Position numbers and translations under genes: made by a program. Below the pieces are notes generated by a model. The model was not told where the DNA came from. It saw nothing but the letters and a program-made list of their open reading frames with translations, and ran no database searches. From Urophycis tenuis (Eukaryota; Chordata; Actinopteri; Gadiformes; Phycidae): a stretch of DNA of 64,000 nt. The stretch is from NCBI GenBank assembly GCA_036785325.1, contig JAXIVH010000010.1, forward strand, positions 8,445,097 to 8,509,096. The letters are read 5' to 3'. Positions within the stretch are counted from its first letter, which is position 1. Every line of letters begins with the position of its first letter. Positions 11,085 through 21,675 of this stretch are shown piece by piece.

Positions 11085-11190
11085 TTTAAAGTGTATATGT
11101 CAGGTTAACCAACTTTTCAGATAAATGAAGGGAAGTGAAGCAAGATAGTAGTGAGTAGTGATTTCTCTTGAAAATGTCAACTTTAAATAC
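11085..11190 (-). repeat. Dispersed repeat C, inverted partner of 15846-15945
   Basis: The reverse complement shares 'tcactactatcttgcttca' and flanking strings, down to 'aacctgacata', with 15846-15945. Both copies stop near 'gtttaaagtgtat', suggesting a real element end. From 11191 to 11358 nothing further is recognised. Confidence 0.75.
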
Positions 11191-11358
11191 AATTGTAACC
11201 CACTTATAGTAGATAAACTGAATAACTAGGTTCGGAAGGAGCTCATGTACCATAGACCTGAACAGCCGAACAATGAACAACACCAACAACAAAGTGAATT
11301 GCAACAGTAAACTCTTTAGTGAGTAATGTATAACAAATGTTTACAGCATTTATATAAA

Positions 11359-13252
11359 TGTAGCCGTATAGCACCAGCACTAGTTGCCGGCTCATCTTCC
11401 AATTACCCTATCGGCACCCGCGGCGAGGATATAAGAGGGAGCTAGGCTCCTCCCCTTCCTCCTCTGGCACTTCCTGGTTCACCGGCGCGTCCGCCGCTCG
11501 CTCCCATCTCCACCACCACAGCAGGTAGGCACGTGGCAGCCGGGCTGCAGTTTGAGCGCCTCGATCGCGTCGGCTAATGTTCCTTATGCCTCTGCTGCGA
11601 AACAGATTGTTACACTTGCGTCCGTCCTCGCTCCCGAACCGGGCCACCAGCCGTTTCCCTGCGTGCTCAGCAACAATCCTAACAGGTAGGCTCCGATTGC
11701 TCCGGCGGCGTTATTCTCGTGCTTAACTCACGGCCGTGTTATTCTTTTAGTTTGCCTCGTCTTCGCGCTGGAGAAGCTCCGCTGCCGTACTCGCCACTTC
11801 TCCTCGCTGGCCGGATCGGAGCTCGGCGCCCCCCCCCCCCCCCTCCGCCAAGGTCCAGTGGGGAATCCACTGCTGCTTCGCCCTGCTGATTCGTGTACCT
11901 CCGCCATTGTCCGGGTGCGGGTCCCCTTCGTTTGACCACGTCAGGACCCGTCCTGTGTTGTACTGCCACGGCGACGACATCAACTCGCCGCTGGCGCGTG
12001 TTGTGTGCGGCGCACGCTGTTGTGAGAGTGCGTGCGGCCGTCAGTCACCGTTGCCATAGCGACGGCATCAACTCGCCGCCGGCGTGTTTGTGTGTGTGTG
12101 TGTGTGTGTGTATGTTTGGGTTCTGAGTGCATGTGCGTGGATGTGTGATTGAGGGAAGGGAAGGGGGCCATAACTAGGGTTGGGGGTTTCGTTGTGTTTA
12201 TTTCTTTCATAGTTTTTTTCGTTCGCATTACCTCTGTGTTCCTGTGTTAATTACCCTTATTTTGTGTATAAAAAAAGTAAGAATTTTGTTTATCTGCCAA
12301 TCAGGTATTTTTGATTTTGTTAGTTTCTGTTTCTTTTTATTTCTGGATTCCTTATCTGTTTCCTTCGGGTTTATGTCGCGTTTTGTATTTCCCGTTAGCT
12401 CAGTTCTGTTTAGTTCATTTACATTTCCTTAACTGTTTCTGTTACGTTCAGTGCCTTGCTGCACTCGTTGGCAGCCTTCGTTTCGTTTATTGGGTTTTTC
12501 CAATTCGTGTTTCTTTTGGTTCTGTACATTTCCCAAATCTTTTGTTTACTTGGTTTGGCGAATAGCATACCGCCTTCCCCCCTTTTGGATTGTTTGTTTG
12601 TTTTTCGGATTCCGGATTTTCCTTGGTTATTTGTTTCTTTTGCAAATTTTGTTTATTAGTTTAAGTAGCCCCACTGACCCTATTTCTCCCTTGTCCCTTT
12701 CAGCTGAGAGCCATTGGCGGAGGAGGTGTTCCCGGGTGGTGGTGTCCCTCCTGTGTGCCGGGTGTTCCTGGGTTTTGGGTTGTTTTGTTTGCATTTTCTC
12801 CCTTCATCTTGTTTGCCCCTTTCGTGTGACACGGGTGAGTCTGGTGTTCCCTCTTTGACTTTCCTCCCCCTGCACTAATCCCTCTCTCCACAGGCCTCAG
12901 CTGGACTGGGGAGTTCCCTCTTCCCTAGTCCCCACTTTTAGTCCATTTTTAGTCTATGTATCATTCTAATCTATGTTCAATAAATGTGTATATTTTGACG
13001 ATTGAGCCACGTCTCCGAGCCTCCCTGCAGCACTAACCTGCGTGCCACACTGGTCCTTGGTCCCCAGATTGCTGGCAAAATACATAAGGGTCCCGAGGTG
13101 AAACCCCTCGGGTGGCGTTGTCGGTGTCATCCACAAAATAATTGTTCAAAGCAAATATCTGCCCCCACTCGTATCGCCACACTTGGCGTTGTCGGCAGGA
13201 TCCACAAAATAATTGTTCAAAGCAAATATCTGCCCCGACTCGTATCGCCACA
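11359..13252 (+). mobile_element. LTR-like element 1 (solo LTR candidate) with TAAA target duplication
   Basis: The element opens TGTAGCCGTATAGCACC and closes CGTATCGCCACA, so it has TGT..ACA ends. It is flanked on both sides by TAAA (11355-11358 and 13253-13256). Inside, a TATA-like 'ggatataagagg' (about 11427) is followed by GC-rich sequence and a 'caggtaggc' splice-donor-like site (about 11519). A TG run lies near 12090-12111. A polyadenylation-like AATAAA lies near 12980. The 3' part carries 'tggcgttgtcgg', resembling the sequence after an LTR in fish Ty3/gypsy elements. No gag or pol frame is present. At 1.9 kb it is long for a solo LTR. It could instead be a non-autonomous LTR element. 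Confidence 0.65.
13117..13252. repeat. Tandem duplication (~70 bp x2) at the 3' end of LTR-like element 1
   Basis: The strings 'tccacaaaataattgttcaa' and 'ctcgtatcgccaca' occur twice, at about 13130-13182 and 13201-13252, each preceded by 'ggcgttgtcgg'. Each unit ends with the same CGCCACA as the element boundary. Confidence 0.9.
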
Positions 13253-14154
13253 TAAACAATGATATGGAAAATAACAAAGAAAATAAAGTGGCGCCTTTAA
13301 AATAAAGTCTTATTTTAGTTCTTAGTACCGGTACTATTTGGTTTGTGTTCCTTTAGAGTCACGCGCTAACTCTTTTTGGTGTGTGGCAATCCTGTCAACC
13401 AGGTTGGCCCTACCACCAATTGCAGTTCTATACGAAGAATCAATCCAGCTTCCTTCGGATCTTTGGGGGGCTCGCCATCTAAGAATGATCCTGAATCACT
13501 CCGTCCAGGCTCTGGATCCTCTCCAATAGACTGGATGTTCCTATAGAGACTAGGGGTCTCCAAAAGACCTGACCTGTTTAATTTGACAAACATGACCTTT
13601 AAGTAAACAATCTAACTGTTGCACAACAATAACACTAAAGTATAATGACAATGTCACCTTTAACATTCTGGCCTTTCATTACACTACAGCTCAATAATTT
13701 CAAATCTAGAAATCAAATGTCCTCCCATGAATCATTGGGTAATAATTCAAAACAATAACATATCAGGAATTATGATTTAACTCATGAGCAAAATATTAAT
13801 TCATTCATCATATGAGTTTCAATAATAAGGATCATGAAATTAACTCCTAACACATAACTGAAAGAAGAAAATTCCTTCACATTGCAATTATATTACAGAA
13901 TAATAAACTCATTCACTTTTATCACTCATATTGACACAAATGGCTGATCAACACGTACCTTGTGCTGCCCAAAGTCACATGTACTAGCATAAACGCTTGT
14001 TGATCAGCTAATAAATGACAAAAAACAGTTCACTACAGTATATTCCCTTATAGCTAACCCGTTTAGCCTACGAGTCATCAGAAATACCGAAAATGTTACT
14101 CTTACCGATGCGCTTCTTTTTTTCGCCAGTGTAACTACTTGAATGCAGTGCTAA
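13253..14154. other. Unassigned AT-rich spacer
   Basis: No coding frame, repeat or RNA gene is recognised in these ~900 bases. Confidence 0.5.
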
Positions 14155-14670
14155 ACCAAGCGGCAACATTCCATGCTGAAAAATGAAGCCCATGCGGAAG
14201 TGCAAAAACTTGCAGTTCCTCGACTGGCCGCTTGAGGCTGGCTGCAGAAAGGAGTCAACTCCCATAGACACCCATGTTAAAATGTCAAAATTTACAGCCA
14301 AAATAAACATGTTTACAGCCTGGTTCAAAAAACGGTTTTGGTGTCTTTCAGTAGTGTTCGAGTCCATGACAACTTTGAGGGGGGTGAATTTTTTTAGAAT
14401 CCATTATTTTAATGCACAGAGAAGGATTTATTTTATGAATAATTAAGGGCGTGGCCAACTTGATTGGCAGCTGTCATCTGTCATCACGGCAAGACCTTCA
14501 CGGATTCGAGGCTTTGATTGGTCTGGCCGGAGGTAGGCGGGCTTAGAACACAGACTGAAATGTCCAAGATGGCGGCGCCCGGAAGCTCAATTTTAGGCTT
14601 CATCTCCGCTGTTAAGAATGTCTATGGGTGACGTCATGGAGGGTTTGTCCATATTTATATACAGTCTATG
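14155..14670. repeat. Abundant teleost dispersed repeat B, copy 1
   Basis: From 'accaagcggcaacattccat' onward the sequence matches 63687-64000 almost base for base in the same orientation. The right side ends in 'atttatatacagtctatg', a string I recognise from a very common fish interspersed element. No protein is encoded. Confidence 0.9.
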
Positions 14671-14949
14671 TGCTAAACACTTTCGTTTAGCGATTTGCTG
14701 CCTTCTCGCTGTCGTGGCCGGAGTCAAAAGAAAGCAGAAAGTAGTGCGTACGACTTGCTACCTTCACCATAGGCGGAACGTGCGCACTAATTGGTTAGCT
14801 GCGGTGAACCTGAGTGCTGCCTTCAAGTGCAGTTGGAACGTGTTGCTTTCAAGTGCAACTCAGAAAAACATTAAATATATTTTAACATATGAAACAACTA
14901 TTTATTTTTAAGGTTTAAACTTATGGCTTAGTTAACGAAGTTTTACACC

Positions 14950-15855
14950 TAGGTTACACAATAGAAAAATATTTACAGTTATTTTTATAACTGAATTTAT
15001 GAACATTCCAGGCAACATTCCAGACACAATGATGACCTCATAAGAGGGAGTCAAGCAAGGTTGGTCAATTAAAACATATGGGATAAGGGATCATACAGTA
15101 GTTTTTTTTTTACACTGATGGGGCTAAAAACATGACTTCATCCGAGTATGTCATGCTAGAGTCTACTACCTGCTGTATCAGGACAGATACATTTTTTCTT
15201 TACTGGCAACCATTATTGATCTTAAAATGTGATGAAGAGGATATGGGTAAGTAGGAATGCTTGAAAGTGCAGGTTGTGTCACTTGCCATCACATATAGGC
15301 CATCATATATCCTAAACTAAGTAGAACCAGTAAGCAACTTATTAGTCTGTGTTCAGCCAACCATGGGCACATGATATGCTTCCTGCTTTAGATACCTGAC
15401 TATAAAACCATCAGTGTATATAAGCTACCACACGTTTCCTCTCTTTATATCAATCTGCTTCAACTAACATTAGCTATAGACAGACTATTCATTTGCTTAC
15501 TGATTGTACTTAACTTGTTGTATATTAAAGGCTATGTGATGGCAAATGACATTACTGACATTTTGAAGCCATGCTACTCACCCCTAATTCATTTCTCACT
15601 TATGGCCATGATTTACCTAAATTTTGTAACCTATTTGTCCTAATTTTGTCCCTGCCAGTCAGGCTCATGCTTATGAACCACTGGTATGTCATAGAGGACA
15701 TTTTTGACCTTACCAGTGTAAAAGAAAATGCAGTTAAAACCCATTCTCCCCTATACTCAACTTTGCTGGACTCCCTCTTATGAGGTCATCACTGTGTCTG
15801 GAATGTTCATAAATTCCGTTATAAAAAAACTGTAAATATTGTTCTATTGTATTTA
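14950..15855. repeat. Foldback element with long diverged inverted arms
   Basis: The left arm (about 14960-15056) contains 'gatgacctcataagagggag'. The right arm (about 15767-15855) contains its complement 'ctccctcttatgaggtcatc'. Both continue outward through 'aatttatgaacattccag' and 'aatatttacagt' with few differences. Weaker complementarity extends inward. The central ~500 bases carry no recognised gene. Confidence 0.7.
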
Positions 15856-15945
15856 AAGTTGATTTTTCAATAAATATCGCTGCTCACTACTATCTTGCTT
15901 CATGTCCCTTCATTTTTTTAACCTGACATACACTTTAAACTCGTA
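15846..15945 (+). repeat. Dispersed repeat C, second copy
   Basis: This is the inverted partner of 11085-11190 and directly abuts the foldback element's right arm. Confidence 0.75.
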
Positions 15946-16132
15946 TCCAAAAAAAATGATCATAATCAAACTTTGTGAACATTTTCTCTGTATTTGTTTC
16001 CAAAATAACAAAGACATGTTATCAATGGCCATTTCCATGGAGACATCAAGAGTTTTGTCTAATTTCATAAGGGTGTATGAAGTATCTGCTATGACTTGGG
16101 GCTTAGGGAACTTTTCATTTGACCTATTATAG

Positions 16133-16330
16133 ACAGACAGACAGACATACTTTAATGATCCCTGAGGGAAATTGCATTCGTCATAACACTCCAGGGAAAA
16201 AAAAAGAAAAGACAGACACTCTATGTATAGTAGAGTGTTAGAATATATAAATATATAATATAAACCTATGTAAACAATATACAATATATATATAAAGAAA
16301 TATAAAATATACATAAATGTACATACATCC
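16133..16330. mobile_element. LINE-like 3' tail plus AT-rich low complexity
   Basis: The string 'catactttaatgatccctga' followed by 'gggaaattgcattcgtc' is the usual 3' end of a fish non-LTR element. An (AT)-rich run follows to about 16325. Confidence 0.5.
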
Positions 16331-16432
16331 AGGCATACACTTTAGAGGTAATAGCATACACAAAGATGTAGCATGTCGGATGTTAATGTGAAGATATTTT
16401 GTTATTAATAGTTGTCTGTCTTGTTTCCACAG

Positions 16433-16562
16433 GTGTTTTTTCTCCATCAACCCTGAGAAGGGCACTAAAGTAGAAAAGTCAAAAACATCCTGTCTTCATG
16501 TGAACTCCAGAGTCATCACATTGATTCAAGATCTTTCAGATGAGTGGCATGATGCACAGTAA
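16433..16562 (+). pseudogene. SAMD3-like family last-exon fragment, copy 1
   Basis: After an acceptor 'tttccacag' the exon encodes CFFSINPEKGTKVEKSK, then RVITLIQDLSDEWHDAQ and a stop. The pattern CFF-x-I-x-P-x-x-GTKVE...RV(I/L)T-L-I-x-DLS-x-EW is the conserved C-terminus I know from fish SAMD3-like proteins. No partner exons are visible immediately upstream, so it is listed as a fragment. It shares its exon start phase and boundary with the copy at 20382. Confidence 0.6.
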
Positions 16563-16620
16563 GCATCAGCAGTAGATTGTATGTTGTTTTTCTTTATGTT
16601 GTGTAATTGTGAAAATAGAC

Positions 16621-16660
16621 CTGGTGGTCTATTCTATGATTTCACAGAATAGACCACCAG
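16621..16660. repeat. Perfect 15-bp hairpin
   Basis: Arms CTGGTGGTCTATTCT (16621-16635) and AGAATAGACCACCAG (16646-16660) are exactly complementary around a 10-base loop. Confidence 0.9.
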
Positions 16661-16776
16661 GGCAATGAGCATGTATACAGAGAAATATGAGAAATGGCTT
16701 ATGTAATAAATAAATATTGTTCTTGACATTTTGTTTACCTGCCTATTGATATATGAAAACTCACCTTTGTTGTATT

Positions 16777-17265
16777 TCAATCAGCTGAAGAGTCAATGCC
16801 TTCCCTCAGCCCGGTGATACTGACTTCTGACTGTCCCAGGACATTAAACACTGTTTCTGCAACCTGGGACAGCTGCTTAGCAGGTGGTCCACCGTCTAAA
16901 AAACAACCCAGTAACCAATATGTACACATAAATTATGTATTTAAATTAACTTTGCCAGCAGTCGTAAGTAACTGGTATAGCACTCACCTGTGCGTGAAGA
17001 TTCACGTTTGTGTGCTGCAATCTCCTCTCTTGCTTTCGACTGCAACACATACCACTGCTTCTCACACTCCTCACTTGTGCGCACAAGCAGGTGAAAAGAG
17101 GCATTTATCTGCTTTGCTATATTTTCCCATGCCTGCCTCTTGGCTTGTTGTGTGACACCGGGGCCAAATCTACCTCTTAAAACACCTTTATGCTCATTGA
17201 CCAATCGAGCCAGAAGCACACTGTCCCTCGGTCCAGTTGGGTTTCCTTGACCTTTTTTTCTCCAT
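16777..17265 (-). pseudogene. Harbinger-type Myb/SANT-like DNA-binding protein, two exons, one frameshift
   Basis: The minus-strand start at 17265 gives MEKKRSRKPNWTEGQ. A one-base shift near 17227 is needed to continue VLLARLVNEHKGVLRGRFGP, then KRQAWENIAKQINASFHLLV, then CEKQWYVLQSKAREEIAAHK. This is the Myb/SANT-like trihelix with its W-x-I and E-K-x-W landmarks. Exon 1 ends at 16988 (gtgagt). Exon 2 (16895-16777) encodes DGGPPAKQLSQVAETVFNVL and ends GIDSSAD. The C-terminal pattern is typical of Myb-like proteins of fish PIF/Harbinger transposons, which recruit the transposase to the element ends. No HARBI1-type nuclease gene is seen nearby. Splice sites and length (~132 codons) are otherwise normal, so the shift could also be a sequencing error. 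Confidence 0.75.
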
Positions 17266-17508
17266 TGCTGTTCACTGGTTTGTGGTAGATTTGAATGCCA
17301 CCCAACACTGCTTCTTATAGTCCAGCCAGCAATCACAGAAATGGATGAAAGCTGAACCATTTTACCCTCGTGAATACCAAATGCATGAAGTGCTAAAATC
17401 ACCAGCATGGTAAATAAATGTAAGCAAATAAATATAACTATCAGCATGTGAGTACTGTGCAAGTGGACCTGAGTTTTCACATATATTGTGGGATAATTTT
17501 AAAGTATG

Positions 17509-19965
17509 TGTAGCGGTGCGCCAGTAGCAATAGGGTGGTGTCTTTAATTTATCTCTCTACTCACCCAGTGCAACGTCACTAATTGGGGCACGGGAGGGCC
17601 ATTGATTAGGCCACCTGACACATTACCGTCAGGCCTATTTATAGGCACTCGGGTCCTTAAGCGGGAGCGCTAGTAAACACAGCTGGTTCTGGGTCGGTGT
17701 AGCAGCATCACTGTCTACAGGTATGTCTGAGCGAGAGTCTTCTTTCTCATTTGTCACTGGTAGTTTGCGTTCTAAATGTCTGTTTGTTTAACAATTGCAT
17801 AGGAGTACAGACGGTGACAGACCCGCTGTATGTTGGCGTGTGTGCGTGTGTGTTGACACAGTGTTGGGGCAGGTAGCAAGGTACGCTGGTTAAACAGAAC
17901 TGCTGCATAGACTTTCCTGTTTGTAAAATGACACAGACTTTAACGAGGTGTTTGCGTATCGTTCACTAGTGCACGCCGAGCACGGTAACGTAACAGTGGG
18001 AGCGAGACGTGCTCCGGAAGCATCCGCCCAGTTGGGATAGATGAGTCCAACAAACCGGGTACCTCCCACTTTTTTGACACATCCGGGCATTTTTAGGTGA
18101 AACTACCCGGAAATATTTGAATGGGGGTCTATGAGAATTTCAGTGCATTACATTTCTGAACTCTACCCAAGTATTATATATAGCCATTTATACCGATCTA
18201 ATACTATGGCCAGCCAGCAGACCAGTTATACCAACTCTCTTCCAAGTCCTGACCGGTGTCGCTCTTTAGAAAAACTTAAATTAATCGGCAATGTCAGATG
18301 TCCCTTCACGCTGGAATCTGGGCTCGGGGCGAACGAGACGAGTGGCCAGAGGTGGACTACGGGGACATATGGAACTACCTAAGCAATGAATGTATGAATC
18401 ATGAATGAAGATGAGGGCACCAAAACAATCTATTTTCATTCAAGTCAAGTCACTTTTATTTTTTATAGCGCATTTAACATGCAGAGTGCAACCATGATAG
18501 CACTAGTGCTAGGTGGTGCAGGCTAACTCGGAGCTGAACTATGACATGTAATCACAGCTCCTAGTAGTTCGCAAAGTTTAATTCATTCCTTCATTATTTT
18601 AGATTAGACATCTTTAACATCGAACATCAACTGATTTTAGCTACTAATCTGTAACGAAGTGTTTGCCGCAGACGTAAACAAATGTAGACGCCGGGTCCCA
18701 CAGCCTCCCATCGGGATTCTCTCTTCCGATTGCCTGGAGCCACAAACCCCTTCTTTTCCCTTCCCTTTCTTTTTGTGGCAACATACTAAATCGCAAATCC
18801 TCATTTTTTGTTGTTAGCATTGTGAAATACAACACAGCAGCTTTTAGGGATGGTGCCTGCTCATGGAAATAGCCTACTGTTCTATCAACAGTAATAGCCG
18901 AGTGCCTACTTCCTTCACCTAAAAGAGGGCGTGGACGTTCTGGGGCTCATTAGCATATCGCTGGTGACGAGACGCTGGACTCATCTATAGCCTTCCTAAG
19001 CAGGTATGTGCTAAACTTGATACGTACACTGTTTGTTGTGCCGACGGGCAATAGCGGCCATTCATGGTTTTAGACTATCAAGAGATAATGCTGTCATGTA
19101 GGCTGGCTAACTCGTTATGTAATATTGTTTTTAATATGTGTCCCTCCATTTCCGCTTTCATGTGCAATGCTGCTGTTACTCTAGTACTTGCTACTTTACA
19201 CTGTGGTACAATGTTAGTAACTTTTCTTACCAGTGTTTGTTTTATGCTTGCAGCTCCACAGAGGTGCTAGTTGCTGTTCTCTTATATTGTATGTTTGGTG
19301 CCGCCCTTAGTTTGTTTGTTTGTTTATTTTCCTCTAGCCTGCAGGCCTAGTATCTGTGTACGCGTGAATGTGAGCTGTAGGTTAGAGTGGATTTATTTTG
19401 TTTATTATTTTCTTTCATTTTTTTTGTTCTCTTTTCATTTCAAGTCTCCCTTTCCCAGTTAAAAGCCTCAGTGGTTAACAGGCCCATTAGTATTTAGCTT
19501 TTGCTAGCCGGTCCCTATAGCGTTGTCACTCCATAGCGATTGCAGTGTGTGTGGGTTGAACTATTGATTGCTGTGTCACATTTGTGTGTGTGTTTCAGGT
19601 TTGAACTATCATCACCAGAGTGCATTTTCCCAGCACCTAACGTGTGTTTTCTTGTGTGCTCCAGATCACTTGTCATTAAGACCCGGCCTAGCCTTAGTCC
19701 TCCTATTGGCCCTGTTACTGAGGTTCCCCAGTCCCCACCCTATGTCTGTGATTTTTTTTCTTAATCATTTACTTTTCTTGCTTTATCTTTTCTTTTATCT
19801 GGTGACCAACCAACTGATCTGTGCGACCATATGTATTAAATAAAGTATATATATTTTTATAAATTGACCCACGTGACGACCACTTTATTGAGTTCCCCTT
19901 GCTCTTCCAGTGGGTGCCCTAGTTCAAGGGGTGGCGTTGTCAACTTGCCCTTAGGGGGCGCCACA
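17509..19965 (+). mobile_element. LTR-like element 2 (solo LTR candidate) with TATG target duplication
   Basis: The element opens TGTAGCGGTGCGCC and closes GGGGGCGCCACA, with TATG on both sides (17505-17508 and 19966-19969). As in element 1, a TATA-like 'cctatttataggc' (about 17634) precedes a 'ctacaggtatgtc' donor-like site (about 17716). Near the 3' end are AATAAAG (about 19840) and 'ggtggcgttgtc'. The shared ends and order of features indicate related families. No gag or pol frame is seen. It contains a nested inverted-repeat element (18036-18990) and a LINE-like tail near 18445-18490, which explain much of its extra length. Confidence 0.65.
18036..18990. mobile_element. Nested inverted-repeat element inside LTR-like element 2
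   Basis: 'tagatgagtcca' (18041) and 'ttttaggtgaa' (about 18092) on the left are matched by their complements 'ttcacctaaaa' (about 18913) and 'ggactcatctata' (about 18974) on the right, in mirrored order. The arms are about 70 bp and diverged. No target duplication is certain. Confidence 0.5.
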
Positions 19966-20189
19966 TATGGCTTACTATTTATTTAACAAATATGTTCTTT
20001 TATGTAAATATTATTCATAATTACACAGTTTTCATAGAGATTAGATTCTATAATTAGGTCTATTGATTTCACGGTCCATTCTATACCCAGTATCACCAAG
20101 AGTATATTTCTATCCAGCGTTTAGGATCCACCAATCACGTCTTTTAAAAGAACGAGTCATACCTAGCAACCTCCTCACTAAAATAAGAG

Positions 20190-20272
20190 TTTTTGTCCAT
20201 TCCTTGCTCAGCTCTCTGAGAATGTTCTGGAATCACTCTTAAGCTAAGACTCCAAGTGTGGAACCGCCCCTG
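20190..20272. mobile_element. Harbinger-like terminus, facing the one at 1121
   Basis: 'atcactcttaagctaagact' followed by 'cc' and the end CCGCCCCTG are the inverse of the 1121 terminus. The Myb/SANT gene at 16777-17265 may belong to an element ending here, with LTR-like element 2 inserted between them. The other end was not located. Confidence 0.4.
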
Positions 20273-20284
20273 GGTTCCACACTT
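20254..20284. repeat. Perfect 12-bp palindrome at the Harbinger-like end
   Basis: AAGTGTGGAACC and GGTTCCACACTT flank 'gcccctg'. The left arm lies inside the putative element end and the right arm outside it. Confidence 0.85.
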
Positions 20285-20381
20285 GAGTTCCTTCACAGGT
20301 AAGTGTGTGTGCACATTTTTTTATTTTTCTGTACACATTTAGAACAAATCACTATTTGAATTTCAATGGTTGTTCACAAAG

Positions 20382-20517
20382 GTGTTTCTTCAACATCATT
20401 CCAGCGAGGGGGACAAAAGTTGAAACAAAGAAGAACAAAAAGCAACTATCAGTAAACCCAAGAGTCCTCACCGTCATCACTGATCTCGCTGATCATGAGT
20501 GGAGAGAGACCAATTAA
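20382..20517 (+). pseudogene. SAMD3-like family last-exon fragment, copy 2
   Basis: The reading frame gives CFFNIIPARGTKVETKKNKK, then NPRVLTVITDLADHEWRETN and a stop. The first codon boundary (G|TGT) matches the copy at 16433, but the acceptor is a weak 'cacaaag'. The upstream sequence is AT-rich without another exon. Two copies of the same last exon within 4 kb point to a duplicated or mobile gene family. Confidence 0.6.
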
Positions 20518-21023
20518 ACTGTGGGCATATTTTGTACATTTTTATGGCCTAACTTTATCATTTTGAAAATGGAATTAGCAGGCTATGTAACTACACTGAG
20601 TAACACTGAGTAACAATGAAACAGTTGTATATTTAGTTAAATTTAAGTTTTACACTAGTGAAGTGTAACAGTGTTAAAAAGTAAACTAACATACTGTACA
20701 TGATATATATGATCATGAAGATTTTTCATATTTCAATTCAAGACATTTATGGTATGCAAATTTGGCTTTCTGAACAATCTCTAGACTATAACCAACAGCT
20801 TTAATAAAATTGGAGGTATTCAAAATAACATTCTGAAAAACAAATTTAAAATCCATGCCAGGTCTTTGTTAAAGTGTGGTTTTCTTAATAGGTTTCGTTG
20901 TATACACACACACACACACGCACACACCATTCGCCCTTAGTTCTGTATGGCGCACAAACACACACACCATTTATCCTTCTTAACTTCTCTAAGGCACAGA
21001 CAAACATGCATACACACAAGTGG

Positions 21024-21057
<34 letters not shown>

Positions 21058-21281
21058 TAAAAATAATATTATTCTGACAAACAAATGTAAAATCCATTCC
21101 AGGTCTTTGGGTGGCTTCTATAATAACAAGTTTGTGTTTTGTTTTATTCCTTTTAGAAATGGAATAGCTGTGTGTAATAAAATAATGACAACCAAATGTA
21201 ATTTCTTGTGTGTTCTACTGTATTTTATGCTGTGATATTCTGGCAACCACAGCTGCCGATAATTCAAACTTTACACTGTGA
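20518..21281. other. AT-rich spacer with (CA)n runs
   Basis: CA-rich tracts lie at about 20903-20970 and 21025-21056, repeated around 'gacaaacaaatgtaaaatcc'-like sequence. No gene is seen. Confidence 0.6.
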
Positions 21282-21545
21282 TATATGATACAGTTGTGGT
21301 GTGTCTTTCACAGTGAAAGAATGTAATGGGGTTAACAGAATATTCGTTTTTTTCACATTAGTTTATCGTAAATAGCTTCACATTATTGCTGTTCTTTTGC
21401 AGTAAAATACCGTGATATATACAGTTGTGATGTATTTGTCATGGTAAAAGAATGTAAAGGGGTTCACAGAATATATATTTATTCACAGTAGTTTGCTGTA
21501 AACAGCTTCACATTATTGATGTTGTTTTAGCAGGAAATTACTGTA
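21282..21545. repeat. Tandem ~130-bp duplication
   Basis: Two diverged units each contain 'acagttgtg', 'aaagaatgtaa', 'ggggtt', 'cacagaata'-like strings and 'agcttcacattattg'. The flanking 'attctggcaaccacagctgc' (21237 and 22327) recurs on the far side of the MITE at 21676, showing that the MITE inserted into this repeat. Confidence 0.7.
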
Positions 21546-21675
21546 AACAGGTGTACACTAAATTTGTTTTTAATAGTAATTTACCTTAAAAGCAACTTGT
21601 TTAAACTGTCAAATTTATAGTTGGGCATGTAACTTACCGTAATGTCCTTTACATTGTCACCTTATTTCTTACAGT

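Noticed and set aside
1121..20272. One giant Harbinger element running from the 1121 end to the 20272 end
   Set aside because: The ends are related and face each other, but no matching target duplication was found and the interior is a mix of unrelated insertions. Two separate elements are simpler.
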